Source: Agromyces protaetiae
GTDB taxonomy: Bacteria > Actinomycetota > Actinomycetes > Actinomycetales > Microbacteriaceae
Length of the DNA: 64,000 nt
Assembly (NCBI RefSeq): GCF_030866785.1
Contig: NZ_CP133018.1
Span: forward strand, 3,162,001-3,226,000
Reading direction: 5' to 3'
Below the pieces are notes generated by a model. It did not search any database, was not told the DNA's origin, and was given only the letters and a program-made list of their open reading frames with translations. The position numbers and the translations under genes are program-made. Shown here one piece after another: positions 13,501-22,077 of this stretch (the first letter of the stretch is position 1; each line of letters opens with the position of its first letter).

Positions 13501-14718
13501 ATGCGGAGACACACGAGCAGGATTCGGCGCGGAGCATCCGTCGCCGCCTCGCGCACCGCCGCGAACCTGCGCACCGCGAGCCGCAGCTCTGCCGCAGCCG
13601 CCGCGATCGCGCTCACCCTCGCGGCGTGCACGGCCGGGCCTGCACCCACCCCGTCGGCCACGCCCACGCCGGAGCCGCCGACGACCGCGCCGGCCACGCC
13701 GGCACCCGAGCCGCCGCCGGCGGTCCTGCCGGACGGCCCGGTCACGCCGATCGCGACCGGTTTGGACGCCCCGTGGTCGGTGCTGCGGCTTCCGAACGGC
13801 GGCGTGCTCGTGAGCGAGCGCGACACCGCGGACATCGTCGAGGTCGGCGCCGACGGATCGGTGCGCACGGTCACGCACCTGACCGAGGTCGCGCCCGCTG
13901 GCGAGGGCGGCCTGCTCGGCCTCGCGTGGCGCGAGGGCGACGCTGACCGCCCCGACCAGGTCTACGCGTATCTCACGGCGGCGGGCGACAATCGCCTGGT
14001 GCGGATGCCGCTGACGGGAGTCCCCGGCACGCTTGCGCTCGGCGCGCCCGAGCCGGTGTTCTCGGGGATCCCGAAAGCCGCCACGCACAATGGCGGGCGG
14101 ATCGCGTTCGGCCCCGACGGCATGCTCTACGTCACGACGGGCGATGCCGGCCAGCGCGATGCGGCGCAGGATCCCGCCTCGCTCGCGGGGAAGATCCTGC
14201 GACTGACGCCCGACGGCGCTGCCGCGCCCGGCAACCCGTTCGGCACCGCGGCCTGGTCGATCGGCCACCGCAACCCGCAGGGGCTCGCCTGGGATGCCTC
14301 GGGCGGGCTCTGGGCCGCGGAGTTCGGGCAGAACACGTGGGATGAGCTGAACCGCATCGAGCGGGGAGCGAACTACGGCTGGCCGGTCGTCGAAGGCCAG
14401 GCCGGCGACGGCCGCTTCAGCGATCCGGTCGTGCAGTGGCCGACCTCGGAGGCCAGCCCGAGCGGTCTGGCCGTCGTGGGCGACACGCTCGTGCTCGCGG
14501 CGCTCCGCGGCGAGCGCCTCTGGACCGTGTATCCCGCCACGGCCGGCGGTGCGCCCGTGGCGCAACCCTGGTTCGCCGGTGAGTTCGGGCGGATCCGCGA
14601 TGTCGTGCCCGGACCGGACGGCGAGCTCTGGTTCGTCACCAACAACACCGACGGGCGTGGCTCGCCGGCCGACGGCGACGACCGGCTCCTGCGCGTGCCG
14701 CTCTCACCGGTGCCGTGA
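13501..14718 (+). CDS. Secreted PQQ-dependent sugar dehydrogenase, lipoprotein
   Basis: 405 residues. A basic N-terminus and hydrophobic stretch end in a lipobox (LTLAAC), so the protein is probably lipid-anchored outside the membrane. A Pro/Thr/Ala-rich linker (about residues 45-80) leads to a soluble-glucose-dehydrogenase-type beta-propeller: LDAPWSVLRLPNG, GEGGLLGLAW, HNGGRIAFGPDGMLYVTTGD, AGKILRLTPDG, GHRNPQGLAWD, EFGQNTWDELNRIERGANYG. These are the usual calcium, PQQ and sugar-site blocks. RBS GGAGAGGGCGGA precedes the ATG. Its sugar substrate cannot be told from sequence. Confidence 0.88.
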   Translation: MRRHTSRIRRGASVAASRTAANLRTASRSSAAAAAIALTLAACTAGPAPTPSATPTPEPPTTAPATPAPEPPPAVLPDGPVTPIATGLDAPWSVLRLPNGGVLVSERDTADIVEVGADGSVRTVTHLTEVAPAGEGGLLGLAWREGDADRPDQVYAYLTAAGDNRLVRMPLTGVPGTLALGAPEPVFSGIPKAATHNGGRIAFGPDGMLYVTTGDAGQRDAAQDPASLAGKILRLTPDGAAAPGNPFGTAAWSIGHRNPQGLAWDASGGLWAAEFGQNTWDELNRIERGANYGWPVVEGQAGDGRFSDPVVQWPTSEASPSGLAVVGDTLVLAALRGERLWTVYPATAGGAPVAQPWFAGEFGRIRDVVPGPDGELWFVTNNTDGRGSPADGDDRLLRVPLSPVP

Positions 14719-14746
14719 CGTCGGTCGCCGGGACTATCCTCATGCC

Positions 14747-15250
14747 ATGGCGGATCTGGATCGGGTGCGGCGCTGGGCCGAGGCGCTGATCGCGCTGCAC
14801 CTCGACGCGTCGGTCTGGCGCTTCGAGTTCGACCATGCCAAGAAGCGCGCGGGCCTCTGCGACTACACCGCGAAGCGCATCTCGGTCTCCCGGTACCTCG
14901 CGGCGCGGTACGACGACGACGAGATCCATCAGGTGCTGCTCCACGAGGTCGCCCATGCGCTCGCCGGGCCGCGCGCCGGGCATGGCCCGAAGTGGCGTGC
15001 GACGGCGGCGACGCTCGGCTATGTCGGCCGGCGCACCCACGACGGCGAGGTCGCCGACGAGCTCGCGCCGTGGATCGGCCGGTGCCCGGCCGGCCACGAG
15101 CACTTCCGGTATCGTCGACCAGTGCGGCCGCTCAGTTGCGGCCTGTGCCGCCGGGGCTTCGACGCCGCACATCTCATCGAGTGGCGACGACGTGAGATCA
15201 CCGCCGCGATGCGCCGTCAGGCCGCCAGCTCGAGCGAGTTCGCGCGCTGA
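14747..15250 (+). CDS. SprT-like zinc metalloprotease family protein
   Basis: 167 residues. The HEVAHALAG sequence gives the HExxH zinc site, preceded by the family ISVSRYLAARYDDDEIHQVLL helix. A zinc-ribbon-like tail follows (CPAGHEHFRYRR, then CGLCRRGF). Related to SprT and Spartan; bacterial substrates are unknown. TATCCT (14735-14740) lies exactly 6 bases before the ATG, so a leaderless message is predicted although the preceding gene ends only 28 bp upstream. Confidence 0.85.
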   Translation: MADLDRVRRWAEALIALHLDASVWRFEFDHAKKRAGLCDYTAKRISVSRYLAARYDDDEIHQVLLHEVAHALAGPRAGHGPKWRATAATLGYVGRRTHDGEVADELAPWIGRCPAGHEHFRYRRPVRPLSCGLCRRGFDAAHLIEWRRREITAAMRRQAASSSEFAR

Positions 15251-15309
15251 ACCCGGGCGGCGTGCGGTCCCGCACTCCCGCATCGCGCTCACTGAAAGAG
15301 GATGGTCTC

Positions 15310-15915
15310 GTGCCCGTCTCGACCGTCTCGATCCCCGCAGGCCAGTGGCTGACGACCCCCGACGACGGGCAGCAGTGGTGGTTCGACACCGGCTCGTTCG
15401 CCCTCGACTTCGCCTACACCGGGCCGATCCTCGACGGAGCCGCCGACCGGCTACAGCACCCCGACGATCTCACCGCCTGGCTCGGCGACCGCTTCCCGAT
15501 GCCCGTGGGCGCCGCACTCCCGCGCGATCTCGCCGACGCGTTGGCGCTCCGGGAGGCGGTCACGCGGCTCGCACTGGCGGCCAGCCGCGACGAGCCGCTC
15601 GCCGGCACCGACATCGACGTCGTCAACCTCTACGCGGCGACGCCCGACATCCCGCCGACGCTGCCCGGCGGCACACGGCAGGCCGGGCGGTCGGTGCAGA
15701 CCGTGGGCCAGGCACTGTCGACGATCGCCCGCGAGACCGTCGACCTCGTCTCACCCGGCAACGTGGAGCGCATCCGCGCATGCAGCGCCGACGACTGCGG
15801 CATCGTGTACCTCGACACCTCGCGCGCGGCCACACGCCGCTGGTGCTCGATGCAGCGCTGCGGCAACCGGGCGAAGGTCCGCGCCCACCGCGCTCGCGCC
15901 CGCGCCGCGGCCTGA
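15310..15915 (+). CDS. CGNR zinc-finger (ABATE domain) protein, probable regulator
   Basis: 201 residues. The N-terminal half (WWFDTGSFALDFAYTG) matches the ABATE stress-associated domain; the C-terminal half is a CGNR zinc finger with CSADDCG, the treble-clef YLDTSRAATRRWCSMQRCGN and a basic tail (RAKVRAHRARARAAA). Such proteins are putative DNA-binding regulators. GTG 15310 was chosen because AGAGGA lies 7 bases upstream; longer in-frame starts lack an RBS. It follows the SprT-like gene by 59 bp. Confidence 0.85.
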   Translation: MPVSTVSIPAGQWLTTPDDGQQWWFDTGSFALDFAYTGPILDGAADRLQHPDDLTAWLGDRFPMPVGAALPRDLADALALREAVTRLALAASRDEPLAGTDIDVVNLYAATPDIPPTLPGGTRQAGRSVQTVGQALSTIARETVDLVSPGNVERIRACSADDCGIVYLDTSRAATRRWCSMQRCGNRAKVRAHRARARAAA

Positions 15916-15933
15916 GGAGTCCGGCGACCTGCT

Positions 15934-16055
15934 CCGTGAGGACGCTATTCGTGCAGCCCGACGCCCGTGAGGACACTATTCGGGCACGGAATCCGTGCGA
16001 AGTCCACGAATTCCGTCCTCACGAAACCTGCGTCGACGAAAGGTGTCCTCACGGG
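15934..16055. repeat. Cluster of direct and inverted CGTGAGGAC repeats
   Basis: CCGTGAGGACGCTATTCGTGC (15934-15954) and CCGTGAGGACACTATTCGGGC (15965-15985) are direct copies; reverse-complement copies of CGTGAGGAC follow at about 16015-16023 and 16046-16054. A perfect palindrome GCACGGAATCCGTGC (15984-15998) sits in the middle. The cluster fills the gap between convergent genes. Confidence 0.75.
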
Positions 16056-16062
16056 TGCCGCG

Positions 16063-16611
16063 TCAGTGTGCGGCGCGCAGCACTCGCACCTCGTCGGTCG
16101 AGTCGATCGCGGACAAGGCGTGCAGGCGCTCGGGCGAGACCCCGTCGGCGAGCGCCTGGCGGCCCTGCGCCGACGCCGCGGTCAGGTGCCGCACGGCCCG
16201 CTTGAGGCCGCCGAACGCCGCACTGACGACCGCGGCCTCGGGTGACGTGTCGTCGATGCCGAGCGTCATGAGCGCGTCGACCACGGCCCCCGCGGCGAGC
16301 ACGTCGGGCACGGCGAATGAGGTCCCGTCGCTCGCGGCCACGATCGCGACGTAGGCGCGGCGGCCGATCCGCTCCTGCTCGGCGAGGATCCACGCGGCCA
16401 CGGCCGAAGCATCCGTCAGCCCGGCGGCGACGATCGCCGCCGAATCGGGCACGACGCTGCTCGGCAACGCGCGCGACGCGGCCGACGCGTCGGCCAGGGC
16501 GTCCACCCAGACCACGATGTCGACGCCGCCCGCGATGCGCGCGAGGCCCGCGTCGCCCTGATCGAACCGGATCTGGTACTTCCCCTGCGAGGCGGGCGGG
16601 TAGGTCGTCAT
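16063..16611 (-). CDS. 2-phosphosulfolactate phosphatase (ComB)-like protein
   Basis: 182 residues. The order of motifs, an early IRFDQGDAGLARI, the strand DIVVWVDALADASAA, SAAIVAAGLTDASAVAAWIL and an AYVAIVAASDG strand, resembles the ComB-like family seen in related actinobacteria. The catalytic residues are not clearly identifiable, so the enzymatic name is tentative. TAGCCT (16623-16618) is 6 bases before the ATG, predicting a leaderless message. Confidence 0.5.
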   Translation of the reverse strand: MTTYPPASQGKYQIRFDQGDAGLARIAGGVDIVVWVDALADASAASRALPSSVVPDSAAIVAAGLTDASAVAAWILAEQERIGRRAYVAIVAASDGTSFAVPDVLAAGAVVDALMTLGIDDTSPEAAVVSAAFGGLKRAVRHLTAASAQGRQALADGVSPERLHALSAIDSTDEVRVLRAAH

Positions 16612-16636
16612 GCCCTCAGGCTATCCAGGGAGCCGG

Positions 16637-17917
16637 TCAGCCGCCGAGCGAGCCGTCATATCGCGCAAGAGCCTCGGCGTCGTTGGCCCGTGCGGCCGCC
16701 CGGCGGGCGGCGTCGAGCGCGGCGACCGGGTCGGGCTCCTGTCGCGCGATGACGAGTTGGCGTTCGGCCTCCGCGAGCCGGGTGCGCGCCTCGGCGCCGA
16801 CCGAGCCCCGTTCGACGAGCCCGCGGACGACCCCGAGCTGGCTCTCGGCGATCGCGATCGCGCCGCCGAGGGCGGTTCGTGCCCCGTCGAGTCGCCCCGA
16901 CGCGCGCCGCGCCTCGGCCCGTGCCGCGTCGAGCCGGTCGCGCGCGGCCCGCGCACGGTCGCGACGCACGAACGGATCGTCCTGGTCTCCGGGACGGGTG
17001 GCGACGAGCGCGGATGCCTCGCCCACCGCGTCGCCGAGCGTCGACGCTGCGGCGGCGACCCCGGCCTCGGCCGCGTCGGGACCGGCCGAGAGCGCGTCGC
17101 GTTCCCGCCGGGCCGCGACGATCTCACCGTCGAGGGCCGTGCGCTCGGCGCGCGCCTCCTCGACCGCGGCCGCGAGCCGGAGCTCGATGCGCTCGGCGAG
17201 ATCGAGGTGCCTGGCTGCGAGCTGCAGCCGATCGGCGGCGCTGCCGAGCACGGGCGCCACCGGCACCCCCGCGCCCTGCCCCGCGGCCTCGTCGAGCTCG
17301 GCGGTGGCCGCACGGATCGCGGCGTGTGCGCGGTCGGCGTCGGACCGGGCCGCGGCGAGCGCGGACGGCGCGAACCGGGCGCCGAGCCGGTCGATCGCCG
17401 CGACGGCCTCGGCGCACCGACGGCCGAGCGCCGCGACGGCGTCACGGAGGGCCGGCAGCCCCTCGGCCACCCCGCGTTCGGCGGCGCGCGCCGTGGCCAG
17501 CGAGCCCTCCGCCTCTTCGAGTACCGCGAGGGCCGACCGGCATGCATCGGCGATGCGGGCGCTCCAGGCTCGTCGATCGGCCGCGGTGTCCGGCACGGCG
17601 TCGTCGAGCCGCTGCTGCAGCAGCAGGGCCTCGCGGAGCAGACCCTCGGCACGGTCGACCGCGCGTCGCAGCCGGGCGGCGGCCTGCGGCCCGAACTGCG
17701 CCTCGGCGAACCCGATCTCGGCGCGAGCCTCGCGCACCGCCTCGTCGGCCTGCACGATGAGGCCCTTCGCGCCGACCTCGAGTGCGCGGCCCGAGTCGAG
17801 CTCGGCGCGCGCCCGGCGCGCGCCGAGACGACGCAGGCCGATGACGCCGGCCACGGCGGCGACGCCTGCCGATCCGAACACGATCAGGGAGGGCACCCAC
17901 CACCACGCGTCCGCCAT
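16637..17917 (-). CDS. Membrane-anchored coiled-coil protein
   Basis: 426 residues. One N-terminal transmembrane helix (about residues 7-28, VPSLIVFGSAGVAAVAGVIG) is followed by nearly 400 residues of Ala/Arg/Glu-rich helix with heptad character. It resembles the coiled-coil part of actinobacterial TPM-domain proteins but has no TPM domain. A structural or envelope role is likely but not shown. TAGAAT lies 6 bases before the ATG. The codon bias is extreme toward GC, with a high Ala and Arg content. Confidence 0.75.
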   Translation of the reverse strand: MADAWWWVPSLIVFGSAGVAAVAGVIGLRRLGARRARAELDSGRALEVGAKGLIVQADEAVREARAEIGFAEAQFGPQAAARLRRAVDRAEGLLREALLLQQRLDDAVPDTAADRRAWSARIADACRSALAVLEEAEGSLATARAAERGVAEGLPALRDAVAALGRRCAEAVAAIDRLGARFAPSALAAARSDADRAHAAIRAATAELDEAAGQGAGVPVAPVLGSAADRLQLAARHLDLAERIELRLAAAVEEARAERTALDGEIVAARRERDALSAGPDAAEAGVAAAASTLGDAVGEASALVATRPGDQDDPFVRRDRARAARDRLDAARAEARRASGRLDGARTALGGAIAIAESQLGVVRGLVERGSVGAEARTRLAEAERQLVIARQEPDPVAALDAARRAAARANDAEALARYDGSLGG

Positions 17918-18004
17918 GCCGGGATTCTATGAGGTCTGCATGGACCATCGCCGTGAGCCGCGGGTCGGGTTGGCCGGCGCATCGGTTCGCCATACGCTCG
18001 GTGC

Positions 18005-18511
18005 ATGCGGGTGCTCTTGAAGCTCACCCTGGACTGCCAGGTGGATGCCGCGTGGCGAGCGCTCGGCTCGCCCGCCGTGTTGCGTGAGGTCGTGGCCCCG
18101 TGGCTCGACTTCGACGCGGCCGACGGCGGCACGCTGCCGACGACCTGGAGCGAGGGGCCGCACCGGGTGCGACCGCTCATGTTCCGGCGCTGGCCGGCCG
18201 GCGAAGAGGTGGTCGACATCAGCTTCCCGGGCGGGCTGCCCGACGGCGTGCGGATGCTCCGGGACGGCGGCGGCGCGGTCACGGGGCCGTTCGCGGCGTT
18301 CGAGCGCTGGGACCATCGCATGGCCGTCTCCGCGCTGCCGGACGGTCGCACGCTGTACCGCGACCAGCTGCGCGCGAGCACGGGGAATCCGGTGGCCGAC
18401 GCCGCGCTCTGGTACCCCACCTGGGCGTTCTGGCAGTGGCGCGGGGCGCGGCTCCGCGCGCTGGCCCCGACCTGGCGGTTCGACCCGCCGGGAACGGCGG
18501 ATGCCGGATGA
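18005..18511 (+). CDS. START/SRPBCC-like protein of unknown ligand
   Basis: 168 residues. The opening (MRVLLKLTLDCQVDAAWRAL) and the following alternation of strands, ending in a long C-terminal helix (YPTWAFWQWRGARLRAL), fit the SRPBCC ligand-binding fold. Function unknown. TACGCT (17993-17998) is 6 bases before the ATG. Its stop overlaps the start of the DUF1684 gene (ATGA), so the two are translationally coupled. Confidence 0.65.
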   Translation: MRVLLKLTLDCQVDAAWRALGSPAVLREVVAPWLDFDAADGGTLPTTWSEGPHRVRPLMFRRWPAGEEVVDISFPGGLPDGVRMLRDGGGAVTGPFAAFERWDHRMAVSALPDGRTLYRDQLRASTGNPVADAALWYPTWAFWQWRGARLRALAPTWRFDPPGTADAG

Positions 18512-19137
18512 ACGCGTCATTGGGCGCGCTGCAGCTCGCCGACTGGCGCCGTCGCGTCTTCGGGCTCTACGCCGGAGTGCGCCAGCTCAGCGTGCACGAC
18601 CCGGCCGCCGGCCACGAGTTCTGGAAGTCGGCACGCGACGAGCTCTTCGCCGGGCATCCGCAGTCCCCGCTGCTGCCCGACGACCGCGCGAACTTCACCG
18701 GCCTGACCGTCGCGCGGTACGACCCCGACTGGCGGTTCGAGCTCGAGGTGCGGCGCCCCGATGAGCCGGTGAAGCTCGTGGTCGACTCGGCGACCGACGG
18801 GGCGATCCCGTTCTCACTCGTCGGCACGGTGCGCTTGCCCTACGTCGGCACGCTCGACCTCTGGCGCGTGGTGGGCTACGCGGGCGGGCTGTTCCTGCCG
18901 GTGAAGGACGGCCTCGCCGGTGCACCCGGCGGCACGTATGGCGGCGGCCGGTACCTGCTCGACACCATGAAGGGCGCCGACCTCGGCGACGGCGCGGGCG
19001 ACGACGCGATCATCGTCGACTTCAATTTCGCGTACAACCCGTCATGCGCCTACGACCCGTCCTGGTCGTGCCCGCTCGCGCAGGCCGGCAACACGCTCAG
19101 CGCGGAGATCCCGGTCGGCGAGCGGATGCCTCGCTGA
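18508..19137 (+). CDS. DUF1684 family protein
   Basis: 209 residues with the family hallmarks: a WRRRVFGLYAGVR start, a WKSARDELFAGHPQSPL block and the C-terminal FNFAYNPSCAYDPSWSCPLA followed by GNTLSAEIPVGE. The cysteine-bearing tail is highly conserved in the family, whose function is not established. The start overlaps the previous stop by 4 bp. The last codons and stop lie inside a 24-25-bp tandem repeat that continues downstream. Confidence 0.9.
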   Translation: MNASLGALQLADWRRRVFGLYAGVRQLSVHDPAAGHEFWKSARDELFAGHPQSPLLPDDRANFTGLTVARYDPDWRFELEVRRPDEPVKLVVDSATDGAIPFSLVGTVRLPYVGTLDLWRVVGYAGGLFLPVKDGLAGAPGGTYGGGRYLLDTMKGADLGDGAGDDAIIVDFNFAYNPSCAYDPSWSCPLAQAGNTLSAEIPVGERMPR

Positions 19138-19220
19138 CGCACCCGAGCGGATGCCTCGCTGACGCACCGGGTGGATGCTTCGCTGACGCACCGGGTGGAT
19201 GCTTCGCTGACGCACCGGGG
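19124..19220. repeat. 24-25-bp tandem repeat, four units
   Basis: Units begin GGATGCCTCGCTGACGCACC at 19124 and 19149 and GGATGCTTCGCTGACGCACC at 19173 and 19197. The first unit contains the stop codon of the DUF1684 gene, so the repeat looks like a tandem amplification of that gene's 3' end. Confidence 0.85.
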
Positions 19221-19388
19221 ACGCGAATCGTCGCTCGAGGGGCTTCTCAGCGACAGTGTGCGTCCCCGCCGGCGGTCGTTCCGAACCGCCGAGGGCGGGG
19301 CGCGTGCGGCGTTTCCCCAGATGCATCCGCTAAGCTTTCGGAGGCGAGCGCACCGAATCGCGCCGCCTGCGTCGTAGAAACGCTTCCC

Positions 19389-19412
19389 GGCCCGGGCATT
19401 CGTGCCCGGCCC
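19389..19412 (+). promoter_or_regulatory. Hairpin in the helicase leader
   Basis: GGCCCGGGCA and TGCCCGGCCC pair (9 of 10) around a TTCG tetraloop about 120 bp before the helicase ATG. The 395-bp gap 19138-19532 otherwise holds only the tandem repeat and no ORF. A structured leader would suit a cold- or stress-regulated helicase, but this is inference. Confidence 0.35.
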
Positions 19413-19532
19413 GATGACTCTCATACGGCGAACGGATGCGCCGACCGGCGCCTTCGCCACTTCCCATCGTCGGGTCTCAGACCAGCCGCTTCGCGGCGGC
19501 CAGCGACGATGTGCACTGCCCCGAAAGGCACC

Positions 19533-21089
19533 ATGACCGACCAGACCTTCCGCACGCTCGGCGTGCCCGCACCCCTCGTCGCGGCCCTCGAGGCCGACGG
19601 CAAGTCCTCCCCGTTCCCGATCCAGGTCGACACCCTGCCCGACACGCTCGCCGGCCGCGACGTGCTGGGCCGAGGCAAGACCGGCTCGGGCAAGACCCTC
19701 GCGTTCTCGATCCCGATGGCCGCGCGCCTCGGCGGCGCGCTGTCCGGCGGCAAACGCCGCCCCGGCCGCCCGCTCGGCCTCGTGCTCGCGCCGACGCGCG
19801 AGCTCGCCACCCAGATCGACGCCGTGCTCGCGCCGCTCGCCAAGGCCTACGGCATGACGACCACGACGATCTTCGGCGGCATCAGCCAGAAGCGCCAGGT
19901 CGACGCGCTCCGGGCCGGCGTCGACATCGTCGTCGCGTGCCCCGGCCGCCTCGAGGACCTCATGAAGCAGGGCTTCGTGACGCTCGACGCCGTCGAGATC
20001 ACGGTGCTCGACGAGGCCGACCACATGGCCGACCTCGGCTTCCTGCCGGTCGTCACGCGCATCATGGACAAGACGCCCCAGGGCGGCCAGCGCCTGCTGT
20101 TCTCGGCCACGCTCGACAACGGCGTGGACAAGCTCGTCAAGCGCTTCCTGCAGAACGAGGTGCTGCACTCGGTCGACGAGGCCACCTCGCACGTCGCCGC
20201 CATGACCCACCACGTGTTCGAGGTCGACGACGTCGACCAGAAGAACGAGTTGGTGCGCACGCTCGCGTCGGGCACCGGCCGCCGCATCCTGTTCATGCGC
20301 ACCAAGCACCACGCGAAGAAGCTCGCGAAGAAGCTCACCGAGCAGGGCATCCCCGCGGTCGACCTGCACGGCAACCTCTCGCAGCCGCAGCGCGACCGCA
20401 ATCTCGCGGCGTTCTCCGACGGCTCGGCGAAGGTGCTCGTCGCGACCGACGTCGCCGCGCGCGGCGTGCACGTCGACCATGTCGAGCTCGTGATCCACGT
20501 CGACCCGCCCATGGAGCACAAGGCGTACCTGCACCGCTCGGGTCGCACCGCGCGTGCCGGCAGCGAGGGCGATGTCGTGACGATCTGCCTGCCCGCGCAG
20601 AAGCAGGACCTGAAGACCCTGCTGCGCAAGGCCGCGATCACGGTGACGCCCCAGCGGGTGACCGCGTCCTCGCCCGCCGTGACCGAGCTCGTCGGCGAGG
20701 TCGCACCGTACGTGAAGCCCGTGCCGAAGGCCGCGCAGCCGCAGGGCGGTGGCCGCTCGCAGGGCGCGAACGCGCAGCGCAAGCGCGCCGAACGCGACGG
20801 CGTCGGCGCTGGTGCGGGTGCCGGATCCGGCGGTGGCGGTCGTCGTCGCCGGGGCCGGGGCGGCAGCGGCAGCGGCGATGTCGCGCCGAACACGCCCCGT
20901 CGCGACCGTTCGGGCCGCCCGGCCGAAGAGCGGGCGCACGCCCCGAAGCAGGGCGCGGGCCACAGCCGCGGGGCGCAGACCACCGGCGCGCAGCGCAAGG
21001 CGTCCGGTCGTTCGACCGCGAAGCAGCCGCTCCGCGTCGGCAGCCTGGTGTCGCCGAATCAGCGCACCAACCGCCGAGCCCAGGGCTGA
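19533..21089 (+). CDS. DEAD-box ATP-dependent RNA helicase
   Basis: 518 residues. RecA-like domain 1 carries the Q-motif region (PFPIQVDTLPD), Walker A GRGKTGSGKT, PTRELA, LDEADHMADLGF (DEAD) and FSATL; domain 2 has RILFMRTKHH, VATDVAARGVHVD and HRSGRTARAG. The last 130 residues are a Gly/Arg/Lys-rich, disordered RNA-binding tail. It unwinds structured RNA in ribosome assembly or mRNA decay. The ATG at 19533 follows GAAAGG; an ATG at 19509 is a possible alternative. A terminator hairpin lies 80 bp downstream. Confidence 0.95.
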   Translation: MTDQTFRTLGVPAPLVAALEADGKSSPFPIQVDTLPDTLAGRDVLGRGKTGSGKTLAFSIPMAARLGGALSGGKRRPGRPLGLVLAPTRELATQIDAVLAPLAKAYGMTTTTIFGGISQKRQVDALRAGVDIVVACPGRLEDLMKQGFVTLDAVEITVLDEADHMADLGFLPVVTRIMDKTPQGGQRLLFSATLDNGVDKLVKRFLQNEVLHSVDEATSHVAAMTHHVFEVDDVDQKNELVRTLASGTGRRILFMRTKHHAKKLAKKLTEQGIPAVDLHGNLSQPQRDRNLAAFSDGSAKVLVATDVAARGVHVDHVELVIHVDPPMEHKAYLHRSGRTARAGSEGDVVTICLPAQKQDLKTLLRKAAITVTPQRVTASSPAVTELVGEVAPYVKPVPKAAQPQGGGRSQGANAQRKRAERDGVGAGAGAGSGGGGRRRRGRGGSGSGDVAPNTPRRDRSGRPAEERAHAPKQGAGHSRGAQTTGAQRKASGRSTAKQPLRVGSLVSPNQRTNRRAQG

Positions 21090-21169
21090 CCCGGCCGCTT
21101 CAGCACGCCGCTGCACCGCCCGGCGCAATGCCCGGCGCGGTGTCCCGCACTGCCTGGCGCAGTGTCGCC

Positions 21170-21206
21170 CGAATCGCCCCTTGCCGCCCCGGCGAGGGGC
21201 GATTCG
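21170..21206 (+). terminator. Terminator after the helicase gene
   Basis: CGAATCGCCCCT (21170-21181) and AGGGGCGATTCG (21195-21206) form a perfect 12-bp stem. The rest of the 342-bp gap 21090-21431 has GCCCGGCGCA-like short repeats and the promoter below, but no ORF I trust. Confidence 0.65.
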
Positions 21207-21374
21207 CGTATGCCGCGGTCGCGCGGTCGCACGAACGCACCCGGGCCGTGCCCCGAGAGCGCCTTCTGCGCGACACCGCTGCATGGGCGTGCGCGGAAGC
21301 GGGCCGGCGGGCCGGCGAAGGCACCAATGCGATCCGCGTGCGGCTCTGGCGGAGTCGCGGCCGAACCCACGCTC

Positions 21375-21403
21375 GCCACAGACATGAACGTCTGCCATAT
21401 ACT
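21375..21403 (+). promoter_or_regulatory. Candidate promoter for the 21432 gene
   Basis: TATACT (21398-21403) is a near-consensus -10; GCCACA (21375-21380) lies 17 bp upstream as a weak -35. Transcription from about 21410 gives a short leader containing the GAGGAG RBS. Confidence 0.45.
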
Positions 21404-21431
21404 ACTGCTCTGGTTTGACCTGAGGAGCAGC

Positions 21432-21932
21432 ATGTCGTTTCGTACCGTCCATCGCGCCGTCCACCCCCGCACCCGCAGCCGCACCCGAGGCTCCGTGCTC
21501 GCACTCGCGGCCACTGCGGGCGTCGCACTCGCACTCGGCAGCGCCGTCGCACCGGCCTCCGCCTCACCCGCCGACGGGGCCGTCGCCCCGCTCTGGGATC
21601 CCGACCAGACGATCCACATCACGTCGGCGACGCTCGACCCGAGCGACGGCGAGCTCACCGTCGGACTCACGTTCGTGTGCCAGGCCGGGCTCGACGCGTC
21701 GGTCGAGGTCATGATCGCGCAGCCGGTCGGCGACGACCTCCTGCTCGCTCGCGGCGAAGGCGCGCGCGACGCGCTGACCTGCTCAGGCGAGGCGCAGTCG
21801 ACGACGGTGGCCGTGACCTCGGTCTCGGCGACGGCGTTCGCCGTCGGGGAGGCGCTGATCGGGGCGCGGCTCGTGACCACCTCCGACATCTCCACGCACG
21901 CGCGACAGACGCCCGTGACGGCGGCCCCCTGA
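21432..21932 (+). CDS. Secreted protein of unknown function (DUF6299-like)
   Basis: 166 residues. A basic N-terminus plus hydrophobic core ending APASASPADG is a Sec signal peptide. The mature part is a short beta-rich domain (QTIHITSATLDPSDGELTVG) with two cysteines, one in FVCQAG and one in LTCSGEA, probably a disulfide. The layout resembles the actinobacterial DUF6299 domain, but the match is from memory of the pattern. RBS GAGGAG is well placed before ATG 21432. Confidence 0.65.
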   Translation: MSFRTVHRAVHPRTRSRTRGSVLALAATAGVALALGSAVAPASASPADGAVAPLWDPDQTIHITSATLDPSDGELTVGLTFVCQAGLDASVEVMIAQPVGDDLLLARGEGARDALTCSGEAQSTTVAVTSVSATAFAVGEALIGARLVTTSDISTHARQTPVTAAP

Positions 21933-22077
21933 CGCGTGCGCGTGCCGGAGCGGTGTCTACTCGGGCGACGCACTCAGCGCCCGCTTGGGCCGGCGCAGCG
22001 CGCCTGTTCCCACGGGTGTTCCGCTCCCGCCGGCCGTCGATTTCGTCTCGCGCGGGCGCTGGCTTAGTCTCAGTCGC

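Noticed and set aside
16063-16611. A pseudogene of a ComB phosphatase
   Set aside because: The frame is intact with a leaderless promoter; catalytic residues are simply not identifiable by eye.
19124-19220. CRISPR-like array
   Set aside because: The units are contiguous without spacers and derive from a gene end; no cas genes.
19050-21398. A 782-codon minus-strand ORF opposite the helicase
   Set aside because: Shadow of the helicase frame, with no RBS and biased composition.
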